Counted from the first letter of the stretch, positions 9,528-18,700 are shown. The stretch is 64,000 nucleotides of DNA from CAJCBL01 sp035298965 (GCA_035298965.1 DATGXO010000147.1:1-64000); one strand, 5' to 3'. Notes: generated by a model from the sequence alone, not told the origin. A program made the numbers and translations.

Positions 9528-10742
9528 TCAGGTGCGGAACAGCACGCCCTCGCGTTTGAACAACGCCACCGCGCCAGCCAAAGCCGCCGCCGCGTACAAC
9601 GCCGTCGAGCCGAAGATCAGCGCGAGATAAGGCCAGTGCCACACGCCGGTCAGCAGCTCCTTGCAGGCGAGCGTGAGGTTGAGCACGGGCACGAGCGCGA
9701 GCTTCGTGTTGAGCTCCACGCCGGGGAGCATCCCGATCATCGCCGGCAGCACGATCACGAAGACCAACGGGGAAATGTACGTCTGCGCCTCCTTGGTCGT
9801 CTTCGCGCAGAGCGCGACAGCCAGCAGCACCGCCGCGAACAGCACCGCGATCGGCAGCACCATCACGAACACGCCCGCTGCACCGAGCGGATCCAGCGAG
9901 AGCTTCGCACCTTCCCCGGCCGCCGCGGCGCCCTCCGGACCGGCGAGCATCACTGTACCTCCGATCAGGATACTACCGACCATCGAGACGAGGGTGCATG
10001 CCATCGTCGCCAGCGACGCGCTGAGCACCGTGAGAAACTTGCCGAGCACGAGCGCGGTGCGGTCCACCGGGCTGCAGAGCAGCGTCTCCATGGTGCCCCG
10101 CTCCTTCTCGCCCGCCGTCAGGTCGATCGCAGGGTACATCGCACCGGTGAAGCACAGGAGGATGATCACGTACGGCACGATGCCGCCGAGCAGGTTGCCC
10201 GCCTTCTTCTCCGGCGCGGCGTTGTTGCGGCGGATCTCGAAGGGCCGCACGAGCGCCGCCGGCAGCCCGCGCGACTCGAGCCGCGCCGCCACCGTGCGAT
10301 CGCGGAATTCGCGGAAAAACCGCTCGAGATCGCGCAAGCCGAAGCCGCTCTTCATGTCACCTTCGTTGTGATGCAGCGTCACGCTCGTCGGCTCGCCCGC
10401 CGCGAGTGCCGCGGCGAAGCCCTCTGGAATCTCCACCGCCGCGCGCACGCGGTTGTCGGCGATCATCCGGCGGAAATCGCCCTGCGGCTCGACGATGCGC
10501 ATCCGCGCATCCGCGCGCAGCGCCGCGAGCAACTCCGGCGAATCCGCGCCACCGATCACGACGATCGGCGAAGCCTCGTCCTGCGCCTTCTTCACGATCT
10601 TCGCCATCACCGCACCGGCGGTGAGCAGCAGCAACGGCATCACCAACGTGGGCACGACGAACATCGAGATCACCGCGCGCCGGTCGCGCAGCGAATCACG
10701 CAATTCCTTCGTGAACACCGTCCAGACATGGGACCAGAACAT
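9528..10742 (-). CDS. natB: ABC-2 type permease, NatB-like
   Basis: A 404-residue inner-membrane protein. It has one N-terminal membrane segment (about residues 27-48), a long extracytoplasmic region (~55-190) and five or so C-terminal membrane segments. This is the layout of the NatB/ABC-2 family, which exports Na+ or other small compounds. The N-terminal KELRDSLRDRRA motif is typical of the family. It lies 21 bases downstream of a matching ATPase gene and ends a four-gene minus-strand operon with a sensor kinase and LytTR regulator. Substrate is not determined by sequence; NatB is the closest named model and the symbol is tentative. Confidence 0.83.
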   Translation of the reverse strand: MFWSHVWTVFTKELRDSLRDRRAVISMFVVPTLVMPLLLLTAGAVMAKIVKKAQDEASPIVVIGGADSPELLAALRADARMRIVEPQGDFRRMIADNRVRAAVEIPEGFAAALAAGEPTSVTLHHNEGDMKSGFGLRDLERFFREFRDRTVAARLESRGLPAALVRPFEIRRNNAAPEKKAGNLLGGIVPYVIILLCFTGAMYPAIDLTAGEKERGTMETLLCSPVDRTALVLGKFLTVLSASLATMACTLVSMVGSILIGGTVMLAGPEGAAAAGEGAKLSLDPLGAAGVFVMVLPIAVLFAAVLLAVALCAKTTKEAQTYISPLVFVIVLPAMIGMLPGVELNTKLALVPVLNLTLACKELLTGVWHWPYLALIFGSTALYAAAALAGAVALFKREGVLFRT

Positions 10743-10763
10743 CGTCGTTTCCTCCTTGTTGGC

Positions 10764-11516
10764 TCAGCATTCGCCGCGCTCGGTCTCGCCGCCGACCGCC
10801 TTCACAAAAACGTCCTCGAGATCGCGTTCGCCGAAGCGCGCGCGCAACCCCTCCAACGATCCTTCCGCCACGAGCCGGCCGTTGTGGATGATGCCGATCA
10901 CATCGCAGAGCTTCTCCGCCTCCGCCATGACATGCGTCGAGTAGATCACGGTCTTGCCTCGCTCGCGGCAGCCGCGCACGAACCGCACGATCGCGCGCGC
11001 CGCCATCACGTCGAGGCCGAGCGTGGGCTCGTCGAAGATCATCACCGCGGGATCGTGCACGAGCGTCCGCGCGATCGAGGTGCGCTGCTTCATGCCGGTC
11101 GACAGTTTGTCGCAGCGGCGGTCGAGAAACTCGTGCAACTCCAGCTCGTCCGCGAGGTGCGCGATGCGCGCGCCGACCTGCCTCGTGTCCAAGCCATGGA
11201 GCCGGCCGAAATAGGCGATCGTCTCGCGCGCCGTCAGGCGGCCATAGAGCGCCGTGCTCGCCGCGAGGAAGCCGACCAGCGCACGCACCTGCTCCGGCGC
11301 CGCGACCACATCGCAGCCGCCGACCGTCGCCGCACCGGAGGTCGGGCGGAGCAGTGTTGCGAGCAACCGCAACGCGGTGGTCTTGCCCGCGCCGTTTGCG
11401 CCGAGCAGCCCGTAGATGCGGCCGGGCTCGGCGCGCAGGCTCAGGCCGTCGACGGCGCGGATCTCGCCGCGTTTCTTGTCGCGGAAGATCTTCGTGAGTT
11501 CGCGGGCTTCGATCAT
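10764..11516 (-). CDS. natA: ABC transporter ATP-binding protein, NatA-like
   Basis: A 250-residue ATPase subunit with Walker A GANGAGKT (~39-46), signature LSTGMKQR (~138-145), Walker B VMIFDEP (~158-164) and the H-loop histidine in STHVMAEAE. The DrrA/NatA-type features fit an exporter driven together with the ABC-2 permease encoded immediately downstream. The upstream gene is a LytTR response regulator 36 bases away, so regulator and transporter are probably co-transcribed. NatA is used as family label; antibiotic or peptide export is equally possible. Confidence 0.88.
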   Translation of the reverse strand: MIEARELTKIFRDKKRGEIRAVDGLSLRAEPGRIYGLLGANGAGKTTALRLLATLLRPTSGAATVGGCDVVAAPEQVRALVGFLAASTALYGRLTARETIAYFGRLHGLDTRQVGARIAHLADELELHEFLDRRCDKLSTGMKQRTSIARTLVHDPAVMIFDEPTLGLDVMAARAIVRFVRGCRERGKTVIYSTHVMAEAEKLCDVIGIIHNGRLVAEGSLEGLRARFGERDLEDVFVKAVGGETERGEC

Positions 11517-11552
11517 GGGTATCGGTGGTGTGCGGGAAACTTCGGCCGTCGT

Positions 11553-12284
11553 TCAGAGGCTCAACTGCTCGCGAAACGCCTGCGCTTGGCGTCGCGAGAG
11601 CTCGACGCGCGGGCCGCCCTTGATGTGGACGAGCAGTCCGCCGCTGAACCACGGCTCGATCTTGTCGATCCACTCGAGGTTCACGAGCTGCCGCCGGTTC
11701 GCGCGGAAAAACATCCGCTGGTCGAGCCGCTCCTCCATCGCGTTGAGGGAGCGGAAAAGCAGCGGCTGCGCGCCGTCGAAATGCACACGCGTGTAATTGC
11801 CCTCGCTCTCGAGCAGCCGGATCGAGCGCACTTCGACAAACCAGCACTGCTCGCCCTGCCGCACGAAGACCTTGTCGTGCGCGTGGAGCCGGTCGGTGCG
11901 GACCGTGACGGGCTCCGCACCCTCCTCGGCCGCGGGCGCAGCGGTGAGTTTCGTCAACGCCGCCGCGAGCCGCGCCGGGTCCACCGGTTTGAGCAGGTAG
12001 TCGAGCGCGTTGAACTCGAACGCCTTCACGGCGAATTCGTCGAACGCGGTCGCGAAGATCACGTGCGGCAGCGGCGGATCGAGCGACTCGAGCAGCGCGA
12101 AGCCGTCCTCGCCCGGCATCTGCACATCGAGGAAGAGCAGGTCGGGCTTGAGCGTCGCCACTGCCTGGCGCGCCTCCGCGGCATCGGCCGCCTCGCCGAC
12201 CACCTCGATGTGCGGATGGGCGGTGAGCAGTTTGCGGAGTTCCTTGCGGGCGAGGCGTTCGTCGTCGATGAGCAGGGCTTTCAT
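11553..12284 (-). CDS. LytTR-family response regulator
   Basis: A 243-residue DNA-binding response regulator. The receiver domain (1-120) has the acidic pair D7/D8, phospho-acceptor D53 in LLFLDVQMPG and K99 in YLLKP, all intact. The LytTR DNA-binding domain occupies about 140-240 (VRSIRLLESEGNYTRVHF, then the MFFRANRRQLVNLEWI motif). Its ATG overlaps the stop codon of the kinase gene (12281-12284), showing translational coupling. The gene order kinase-regulator-ATPase-permease resembles the natKR-natAB arrangement of Bacillus, so this regulator probably controls the transporter next to it. Confidence 0.92.
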   Translation of the reverse strand: MKALLIDDERLARKELRKLLTAHPHIEVVGEAADAAEARQAVATLKPDLLFLDVQMPGEDGFALLESLDPPLPHVIFATAFDEFAVKAFEFNALDYLLKPVDPARLAAALTKLTAAPAAEEGAEPVTVRTDRLHAHDKVFVRQGEQCWFVEVRSIRLLESEGNYTRVHFDGAQPLLFRSLNAMEERLDQRMFFRANRRQLVNLEWIDKIEPWFSGGLLVHIKGGPRVELSRRQAQAFREQLSL

Positions 12285-13435
12285 GGCACGGCGGGAAGGG
12301 AACGATACGCAGGCGCGTTGTGGACGCCGGCGAGCGGCAGCTCGATCGACGCAACCACGAGCCCGACCGGCTGCGCCTCGAGGCGGAGGCGGGCCTTCTC
12401 GCCGAAGATCAGGCGCAGGCGCTCCGCGGCATTGCGCAGCCCGAGGCCGGTCGAGCCGCCCCGGGCGTCGAGCGTGCCCGGATTGGTGACACGCAACAGC
12501 AGCCGCTCGCCATCGCAGCGGCCCACGATGCTGATCTCGCCGCCCTCGCGGCGCGGCGCGATGCCGTATTTCACGGCGTTCTCCACGAGGGTCTGGACGA
12601 GCATCGGCGGCACGTTCACGGCCTGCGCGTCGGGCGAGACCTCGATCCTCACGCGCAACCGGTCCTCGTGCCGCACCTGCTCAAGCGCGAGGTAGTCGCC
12701 GACGATCTGCAATTCGTCGGCCAGCGACACGGTCTCGAGCTGGCCGGCCTTGAGCGAGTAGCGGAGCAGGTTGGCGAGCCGGGTGACGGCGTCCCGCGCC
12801 TGCGCCGGATTCTCGTCGATGAGCGCGCGCAGCGAGTTGAGCGAGTTGAAGATGAAATGCGGGTTCACCTGCGACTTGAGCGCACGCAGCTCCGCCTCCT
12901 TGGCCGTGCTCTGGAGCTGCCACACCGCCACCTCCGACCGCCGGTAACGTTCGAACAAGTGGTATCCGAAATACAGAGCCGACCAGACGAACATGAACAC
13001 CGTGCCGTTGAACACGCTGTAGACCACCACCGTCGCACGGCTGATCTGCACCGTCTGCTCCCCCTGGCTCTCGAAGATGTGCAGCAGCGGCCACGTCAGC
13101 CCGGTCCAGGCCACACCCAGCAGCAGCGACGCCAACCCGATCCGCGGCAGCAGCGCGCGCAACGACAACTGCGCCCAGCCGCGGCGGTGGATGTGCAGGC
13201 GATAGAGGTGCGTCAGCACGAGACCGATGCAGTTGCCCGCCACGATCAACGCGATGTCCGTCGGTGTCGGCTGTTTGTTGATCACCTCGCCCTTCACAAG
13301 CACCTCGCCCTGCGCGTACAACAGGCAGAAGTAGAGCAAGGTCCACCCGCCCCACCCCACGGCCTGGCACGCGACATAGAGCCGCGAATTCCGCGAAGCG
13401 GGTCTCTCGGTAGGCGGCACGACGGGCGACGACAT
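12281..13435 (-). CDS. LytS/YehU-type membrane histidine kinase
   Basis: A 384-residue sensor kinase. It has four predicted membrane segments in the N-terminal half (about residues 19-40, 58-79, 93-116 and 133-160). A short coiled linker follows, then the His_kinase domain with phospho-His motif SQVNPHFIFNSLNSL near residue 190. A HATPase domain comes next (N-box LVQTLVENAVKYG, G-box GSTGLGLRN). The start ATG at 13435 (MSSPVVPP) is preferred because upstream in-frame sequence has no domain and would run into the leader. There is no periplasmic sensor domain, so the membrane part itself is the likely sensor. It is the first gene of the operon and divergent from deoC. Confidence 0.9.
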   Translation of the reverse strand: MSSPVVPPTERPASRNSRLYVACQAVGWGGWTLLYFCLLYAQGEVLVKGEVINKQPTPTDIALIVAGNCIGLVLTHLYRLHIHRRGWAQLSLRALLPRIGLASLLLGVAWTGLTWPLLHIFESQGEQTVQISRATVVVYSVFNGTVFMFVWSALYFGYHLFERYRRSEVAVWQLQSTAKEAELRALKSQVNPHFIFNSLNSLRALIDENPAQARDAVTRLANLLRYSLKAGQLETVSLADELQIVGDYLALEQVRHEDRLRVRIEVSPDAQAVNVPPMLVQTLVENAVKYGIAPRREGGEISIVGRCDGERLLLRVTNPGTLDARGGSTGLGLRNAAERLRLIFGEKARLRLEAQPVGLVVASIELPLAGVHNAPAYRSLPAVP

Positions 13436-13560
13436 CGCCCGCAGCCTAGCGAACGCGCGTTCGGCCGCGCCACGTTTTATTCCGGCGGTTGCAGAGAGGG
13501 GATGGGCGGTTGGCGCGCCGCGCACTTGAGCCGCGCACCACGCTCCGGCAGGCTGTCCTC

Positions 13561-14253
13561 ATGAGCCCAGCCGAACTCGCCGCCACGCTCGATTCCACCA
13601 ATCTCCGCCTCGACGCCACCGAAGCCGACCTTGGCGAACTCTGCCGCAACGCCGCGCTCCACCGCTTCGCGTGCGTCATGCTCTACCCTAGCAACGTCCC
13701 CTTCGCCGCCCGCCAACTTGCCGGCACCGGCGTGCGCATCGGCACGGTGATCGGCTTTCCCAGCGGTCGGTTTTCGACCCGCGCCAAACGTGCCGAGATC
13801 GAAACCGCCCACGCGGCCGGCGCACACGAAGTCGACATCGTGATGAACTACGCCGCGCTCCGCGACGGCCGCGCCGCCGAAGCAGCCGACGAAGTCTCCG
13901 CCCTCACCGCCACCGCACATGGGCTCGGTCTCCTCGTGAAGATCATCGTCGAAACCTGCTACCTCGATCACGCCCAACGCCTCGCCGCGCTCCGGCTCTG
14001 CGAAGCCGCCGGCGCCGATTTCATCAAGACCTCCACCGGCTTCGGCTCCGCCGGCGCCGTCGTGGAACACCTCCGCGAGTGGACCGCCGCGCGCACCGGC
14101 CGCATCCGGCTCAAGGCCAGCGGCGGCGTCAAGAACCTCGCCCAGGCGCGCGTGTTCCTGGCCGCCGGAGCAGCGCGACTGGGCACCTCGAGCGCCGTCG
14201 AGATCCTCGCCGAACTGGCCGGGCAGCCAGCCCTTGCCCGCGAAGGATACTGA
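13561..14253 (+). CDS. deoC: Deoxyribose-phosphate aldolase
   Basis: A 230-residue TIM-barrel class I aldolase. It converts 2-deoxyribose-5-phosphate to glyceraldehyde-3-phosphate and acetaldehyde in deoxynucleoside catabolism. The DeoC signatures are present: VDIVMNYAALRDG (~91-103), the Schiff-base lysine K156 in ADFIKTSTG and K185 in LKASGGVK. The ATG at 13561 is chosen because family homology starts directly after it. The divergent kinase gene begins 125 bases upstream, leaving room for two promoters. No other deo gene is adjacent, so it stands alone. Confidence 0.93.
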   Translation: MSPAELAATLDSTNLRLDATEADLGELCRNAALHRFACVMLYPSNVPFAARQLAGTGVRIGTVIGFPSGRFSTRAKRAEIETAHAAGAHEVDIVMNYAALRDGRAAEAADEVSALTATAHGLGLLVKIIVETCYLDHAQRLAALRLCEAAGADFIKTSTGFGSAGAVVEHLREWTAARTGRIRLKASGGVKNLAQARVFLAAGAARLGTSSAVEILAELAGQPALAREGY

Positions 14254-14413
14254 CCGAAGCGGCGCCAATTGAAGAACAACGCATTCCGGATACGCCGCCG
14301 CACCGGCTCCTGTGAATTTTCCGTCAATCCCGAACCTCCGAGCTTCACACCGCAAAGGAACGCTTCGTTTCCGCGCGAGCGGTGCTAAATAGTTTCGCAA
14401 CAACCCAGAACCG

Positions 14414-15034
14414 ATGGCCGACCCGAGCCCTTACCCGTCACCCCTGCGGCTGGGACTGAATCCCCGCACCAGTCCCGCCGAAGCCGCAGCGTCCTCCACG
14501 CCGGGTTCGGTTCGCAGCATCCGCGATCTCGCCGGCCGCACCGCACTCTGGCGCCAGCCCAGCCAACTGCGGCAAGAATACGAGATGGTGATCGGCGAAG
14601 AAGTCGTGGCCACGCTGCGCTGGCGCAAGAACGTCGGCACAAACGCGGTCGGCCGCTCGCCCGACGGCACGTGGTCGTTCAAAGCCGCCGGTTTTCTCAA
14701 TCCGCGCGTCACGCTCCGCTTGCCAAACTCCGACTACGACTTCGCCGTCTTCCGTCCGAAGAACACCGGCGAAGGCGTGCTCGAAGCGATGGCGGATCAA
14801 CGCTTCACCTGGCGCTGCGTGAACTTCTGGCAGAACGCCTGGGCGTTCTTCGACCCCGAGGGCGATCGCCTCATGACGATCAAACCCGACGCCACCAGCC
14901 CCAAACTCGGCGCGCAGGTGGCCATCGAGCACAAGGCATCCTCCCACCAGGAGATCGGTTATCTGGCAATCCTCGGCTGGTACCTGCTCGTGCTCATGGC
15001 CGAGGATGCCGCCGCCGGCCAGCCGGGCACCTGA
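14414..15034 (+). CDS. Hypothetical protein, possibly LURP/Tubby-like fold
   Basis: A 206-residue protein without a named family that I can assign. Residues ~1-45 are low-complexity. The remainder reads as alternating beta-strands such as YEMVIGEEVVATLRW, GTWSFKAAGF, VTLRLPNSDYDFAVF and WAFFDPEGDRLMTI. The strand pattern with 'DPEGDRLMTI' resembles LURP-one/Tubby-like barrel proteins, but this is a weak structural guess. The C-terminus has a short hydrophobic segment (IGYLAILGWYLLVLMA, ~180-196), suggesting membrane attachment. It follows deoC by 160 bases and ends with its own terminator. Confidence 0.7.
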   Translation: MADPSPYPSPLRLGLNPRTSPAEAAASSTPGSVRSIRDLAGRTALWRQPSQLRQEYEMVIGEEVVATLRWRKNVGTNAVGRSPDGTWSFKAAGFLNPRVTLRLPNSDYDFAVFRPKNTGEGVLEAMADQRFTWRCVNFWQNAWAFFDPEGDRLMTIKPDATSPKLGAQVAIEHKASSHQEIGYLAILGWYLLVLMAEDAAAGQPGT

Positions 15035-15062
15035 CGCTTTTCCCCCGCAAACCCACACACGA

Positions 15063-15093
15063 CCCCGCCGACAGTCCGGCGGGGTTTTGTTTT
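15063..15093 (+). terminator. Rho-independent terminator
   Basis: An 8-bp perfect G+C stem (15063-15070 with 15077-15084) is followed by TTTTGTTTT. It lies 28 bases after the hypothetical gene and ends its plus-strand transcript, before the oppositely oriented oxidoreductase. Confidence 0.9.
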
Positions 15094-15158
15094 GCCCGGC
15101 GTCGTGGAAACGTCCGGGAAACGTGTCCGGCGGATGCCGCGCACCGCAGGCGCGACGT

Positions 15159-16190
15159 TCAGATCGCCTCGCCGCGGTAAACGACTCCCGCCGCCGCACG
15201 CCACGCGTCGAGCACGGCCATGTTGCCGAGCGTGTCGGCCCAGGTCATCGCCTCCACCTCCGCACGCCCGTCGCGGATCGCCGCGGCAAACGCCTCCGCC
15301 TCGTACGCGTACAGCCCGCGCTCGGCCGGCACCGTGATCGTCTCCGGCGCGCTCCCGCGGCGATGCAGCACGAGCTCGGTCGCGCCGCCCGCTCCCGCGG
15401 CGAACCACGGCTCCGGCACGAGCAACCATCCCTCGGACCCGTAGACGCGCACGACGTTTTCCATTTCGAGCGACACACCGCAGGCAACCTGCGCCGTCAC
15501 GCCATCGTCGAAACGCAGCAGCGCCGTCGCGTGCAGATCGGTGCCCTCCTCCGGCTGCAACCGCGCCGCACCCGCGACTGACGCCGGCTCTGCAAACGCC
15601 CGCCCCTGCGCCGCGCCCGCGAGCAATCGCGCCATCGACACCGGATACCCGCCCACATCGAGGATGCCACCGCCGCCGAGCGCGTTCGCAAACAACCGGT
15701 GCCCCGGCTGGAACTCGCAATGGAAGCCGAACGCCGCCTGCACCAGCCCGAGCCGGCCGATCGCGCCGCCACGCACGAGCTCCACGAGCTTCGCCGTCTG
15801 CGGATGACAGCGGTACATGAACGCCTCCATGAGCGTCACCCCGCGCTCCCGCGCCGCGGTGATCACACGCTCGCTGTCACGGCGGTTCAATGTCAGCGGT
15901 TTTTCGCAGAGCACGTGCTTGCCCGCCCGAGCCGCCGCGATCGCCCACTCCGCGTGCGCCGGATGCGGCGTCGCCACATAGACGGCCTCCACCTCCGGAT
16001 CCGCGATCAACTCGGCGCCCTCCACCGCGCGCCCCGCGCCGACTTCGCCAACAAATCGCGCCGCGCTCTCGCGCGCCCGGCTGCCGACCGCGACGAGGCG
16101 TCCCGAAGTCGTTTGCCGGAGCGCCTCGGCGAACTTGTGCGCGATCATTCCGGTGCCGAGGATTCCCCAACGAAGCGGCGTGTGGCTCAT
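15159..16190 (-). CDS. Gfo/Idh/MocA family oxidoreductase
   Basis: A 343-residue NAD(P)-dependent dehydrogenase. The Rossmann motif GILGTGMIAHKF is at ~9-20, the family motif CEKPLTLN (catalytic lysine) near residue 95, and the C-terminal alpha/beta domain begins at about 120. Members oxidise sugars or inositol-type polyols; the substrate is not evident here. The start ATG at 16190 (MSHTPLRWG) places the nucleotide-binding strand at the N-terminus. It is transcribed away from the RNA methyltransferase, with 79 bases between them. Confidence 0.9.
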   Translation of the reverse strand: MSHTPLRWGILGTGMIAHKFAEALRQTTSGRLVAVGSRARESAARFVGEVGAGRAVEGAELIADPEVEAVYVATPHPAHAEWAIAAARAGKHVLCEKPLTLNRRDSERVITAARERGVTLMEAFMYRCHPQTAKLVELVRGGAIGRLGLVQAAFGFHCEFQPGHRLFANALGGGGILDVGGYPVSMARLLAGAAQGRAFAEPASVAGAARLQPEEGTDLHATALLRFDDGVTAQVACGVSLEMENVVRVYGSEGWLLVPEPWFAAGAGGATELVLHRRGSAPETITVPAERGLYAYEAEAFAAAIRDGRAEVEAMTWADTLGNMAVLDAWRAAAGVVYRGEAI

Positions 16191-16269
16191 GCCCCGAGTT
16201 GGGGCCGCCGCTCGGCGCGCCGCAAGCCCGCGCTCGCCAAACCCGCGCCGGCGCGCTTCGCTCGCCGCG

Positions 16270-17034
16270 ATGTTGCCCGCCGCCGAGATCAAACGCCTCC
16301 AGCGCCTGCGCGACGACGAGCGTTTCCGCCGCAACGAAGGCGTCTTCATCGTCGAGGGCGACAAAGCCGTGCGCGAGTTCGTCGACTTCGGCCGCTTCAT
16401 CGGCGACCTCTACGTCACGCCCGAGTGGGCCGGCTGGAAACGCGAACCCTCGGCGCACGAGGAGCCCTATGCCTTCCACGAGGTGACCGACGCCGAGATG
16501 GCCCGCGTCAGCCACCTCCCGTCGCCCTCGTCGATCCTCGCCGTCCTCGCCCGCCCAACGCCGCAGCCACTCGATCTCGCGCAGCTTCGCATCGGCTTCA
16601 CACTCGCGCTCGATGCCGTGCAGGACCCTGGAAACGTCGGCACGATCATCCGCATCGCCGATTGGTACGGCTTCGACCGCATCCTGCTCGGCGACGGCTG
16701 CGCCGATCCGTTCTCCCAGAAAGTCGTCAACGCCAGCAAGGGCTCGCTCGCGCGCGCCGAGTTGCACCGCGTCGAGCTGCCCGCCGTGCTCGCTTCCGCG
16801 GGCGTGCCGGTGCTCGGCTGCGATCTCGACGGCACCGATCTCCACCAACTCGTCGCGCCACCGGCCGCCATCGTCGTGATCGGCAGCGAGGGCCGCGGGC
16901 TCTCCGCTCCCGTGCGGGCCGCGCTCACGCAGCGCATCACGATCCCCTCCTTCGGCCGCGCCGAGTCCCTCAACGCCGCCGTCGCCGCCGCCATCGTGTG
17001 CGACAACCTCCGCCGCCTCGCCGCCGCGGAATAG
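16270..17034 (+). CDS. TrmH-family RNA 2'-O-methyltransferase
   Basis: A 254-residue SPOUT-class methyltransferase. The N-terminal substrate-binding region (~1-100) contains the RRNEGVFIVEGDKAVRE motif of the SpoU substrate-binding domain. The catalytic domain shows motif 1 LDAVQDPGNVGTIIRIADW, motif 2 IVVIGSEGRGLS and motif 3 IPSFGRAESLNAAVAAAI, which form the trefoil knot and AdoMet site. It probably 2'-O-methylates rRNA or tRNA; the exact nucleotide cannot be told. The ATG at 16270 is chosen because upstream in-frame sequence overlaps the divergent oxidoreductase gene. Confidence 0.9.
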   Translation: MLPAAEIKRLQRLRDDERFRRNEGVFIVEGDKAVREFVDFGRFIGDLYVTPEWAGWKREPSAHEEPYAFHEVTDAEMARVSHLPSPSSILAVLARPTPQPLDLAQLRIGFTLALDAVQDPGNVGTIIRIADWYGFDRILLGDGCADPFSQKVVNASKGSLARAELHRVELPAVLASAGVPVLGCDLDGTDLHQLVAPPAAIVVIGSEGRGLSAPVRAALTQRITIPSFGRAESLNAAVAAAIVCDNLRRLAAAE

Positions 17035-17292
17035 TCCCGCGCGTGGTGCCGCCCGCGGAGCAGCGAGACGCAGCGCATTCCGTTTGTGGAACTGCTCGCG
17101 AGAGCAGCTCTCCATCGCGGCACCGCGGCATTTCCACCCGGCCAGCGAGAAACTCTGTAACCTTTCCCACGCCCCGCGGTTTCCCCTCCCGACGCTCAGA
17201 CCCGTCGCTTGGAAACCGTGATCGCCGACACACCAGATTTCAGCCTAGCCTCGCCCGCGCAGCCGGCGGCGTTCGCTCCCGCGGCTGATCGC

Positions 17293-17862
17293 ATGGAACC
17301 CTCCGACCACGAGCTGATGCTCGCCGTTCGCGCCGGCGAACTCCGCAACCTCGGCGATCTCTTCGAGCGCCACCACCGCGCGCTATACGGCTTCTTCGTC
17401 CGCCTCACACATGATCGCGACGCGAGCGAGGACCTCGTCCAGATGGTTTTCTACCGTATCCTAAAATACCGGCACACCTATCGCGACGAAGGGAAGTTCT
17501 CCGCCTGGATCTACCACCTCGCGCGCAAGATCGCCGCCGACCACTTCCACTCTCGTCGCGGCCGCGCCACGTTGCCCGCCGACGCCGAGGAATCCCCGTG
17601 GGAAAACCTGCCCGACCAGGCGCCCGCGCCCGATGCCCGCGCCACCACCGCCGACGATCTCTCGCTGCTCGACCGCGCCATGGGGGAACTCTCCGCTGAA
17701 CAACGCGAGCTACTCGTGCTCGCGCGTTTTCAGGGACTCTCGCAGGAGGAGATCGCCCGCTTGTTCGACACCACCGTGGGCGCCGTGAAGGTCCGCGTGC
17801 ACCGCGCGTTCGTCGCGTTGCGCGACCGCTATTTCCGCCTGCGCCGCACGCCGCTCGCCTGA
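17293..17862 (+). CDS. ECF-type RNA polymerase sigma factor
   Basis: About 189 residues from the ATG at 17293; a TTG at 17209 would add 28 residues of Ala/Pro-rich sequence. Region 2 (SEDLVQMVFYRILKY, then FSAWIYHLARKIAADHF) and region 4 (LSAEQRELLVLARFQGLSQEEIARLFDTTVGAVKVRVHRA) are complete. An acidic linker of ~35 residues joins them. The next gene, 31 bases downstream, encodes a zinc-finger protein of anti-sigma type, and the third encodes a DUF4097 exported protein. The three form one operon ending in a terminator at 19.8 kb. An envelope-stress role is inferred from this arrangement. Confidence 0.92.
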   Translation: MEPSDHELMLAVRAGELRNLGDLFERHHRALYGFFVRLTHDRDASEDLVQMVFYRILKYRHTYRDEGKFSAWIYHLARKIAADHFHSRRGRATLPADAEESPWENLPDQAPAPDARATTADDLSLLDRAMGELSAEQRELLVLARFQGLSQEEIARLFDTTVGAVKVRVHRAFVALRDRYFRLRRTPLA

Positions 17863-17893
17863 TTCCCCTTCAACCGCCGCCTCTTTTCCGATC

Positions 17894-18700
17894 ATGAGCT
17901 GCGACTCCTTCCAGGAAGATTTCCTCGAGTACCGCGCCAACCGGCTCAGTCCCGAGCGCACCCAGGCGCTCGGCGAACACCTCCGCACCTGCCTCACCTG
18001 CCAACGCGCCTGGGCCGATTTCCAGGAACTCGACCGCAAACTCGCGTCGGTGCCGACCCCCGAGCCCTCCGCCAACCTCTCGCGCAACTTCTACGCGATG
18101 CTCGACACCCATCTCGCCGCCCAACGCGAGCCCGGCGTCTTCGCCCCCGTGCGCCGTGGTTTCGCCCGGCTCTGGTCCGAGTGGATGCCGGTCAATCCGT
18201 TCGCGCAGGCGGGCGCGGCCGCGGCGCTCGTCGCCTGCGGCGTGCTCACCACCCTTTGGATGCAAACTCGCCGCGAGCGCGATGCCGATCTCGCCGCGCT
18301 GCGCCAGCAAGTCGATGCCGTCACCCGGCTTGTCGCCTACACCGCGCTCGACCGCGAGTCCGCCCCGGATCGCGTGCAGGCCATGCTCACCACCGACACC
18401 GCCAACTCTGTCGGCATCGCGAAACTCCTCAGCGCGCTCTCGCTCGACCCCAACGTCAACGTCCGCCTCTCCGCCCTCGATTCGCTCTACGCGCACGCCG
18501 GCGACGCCGCAGTTCAGTCCGGAGTGCTCGCCGCACTCACGCGGGAGGCGTCACCAATTGTCCAAGTCGCGATGATCGACTTCCTCGCCACCGCCCGCGC
18601 CACCGAGGCGCAAGGCCAGTTCGAGACCCTCGCGCGCAACCCCGCCACCAACTCCACCGTGCGCGCCGCCGCGACCAGCGGCCTCGCGCGACTCCTTTGA
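17894..18700 (+). CDS. Zinc-finger anti-sigma factor with HEAT-like C-terminus
   Basis: A 268-residue single-pass membrane protein. The N-terminus has the anti-sigma zinc-finger pattern with a histidine followed by CLTC (about residues 30-38). A membrane segment lies near residues 108-124 (AGAAAALVACGVLTTLW). The region after it (~130-268) consists of helical repeats such as VNVRLSALDSLYAH and SPIVQVAMIDFLA, resembling HEAT repeats. It probably binds the ECF sigma factor encoded just upstream. The HEAT-like extracytoplasmic part could bind a signal protein; the DUF4097 protein encoded 29 bases downstream is a candidate partner. Confidence 0.85.
   Translation: MSCDSFQEDFLEYRANRLSPERTQALGEHLRTCLTCQRAWADFQELDRKLASVPTPEPSANLSRNFYAMLDTHLAAQREPGVFAPVRRGFARLWSEWMPVNPFAQAGAAAALVACGVLTTLWMQTRRERDADLAALRQQVDAVTRLVAYTALDRESAPDRVQAMLTTDTANSVGIAKLLSALSLDPNVNVRLSALDSLYAHAGDAAVQSGVLAALTREASPIVQVAMIDFLATARATEAQGQFETLARNPATNSTVRAAATSGLARLL

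Noticed and set aside
13436..13525. An N-terminal extension of 30 residues on the LytS-type kinase
   Set aside because: The extension lacks homology and would start within the deoC leader. The ATG at 13435 fits the family length better.
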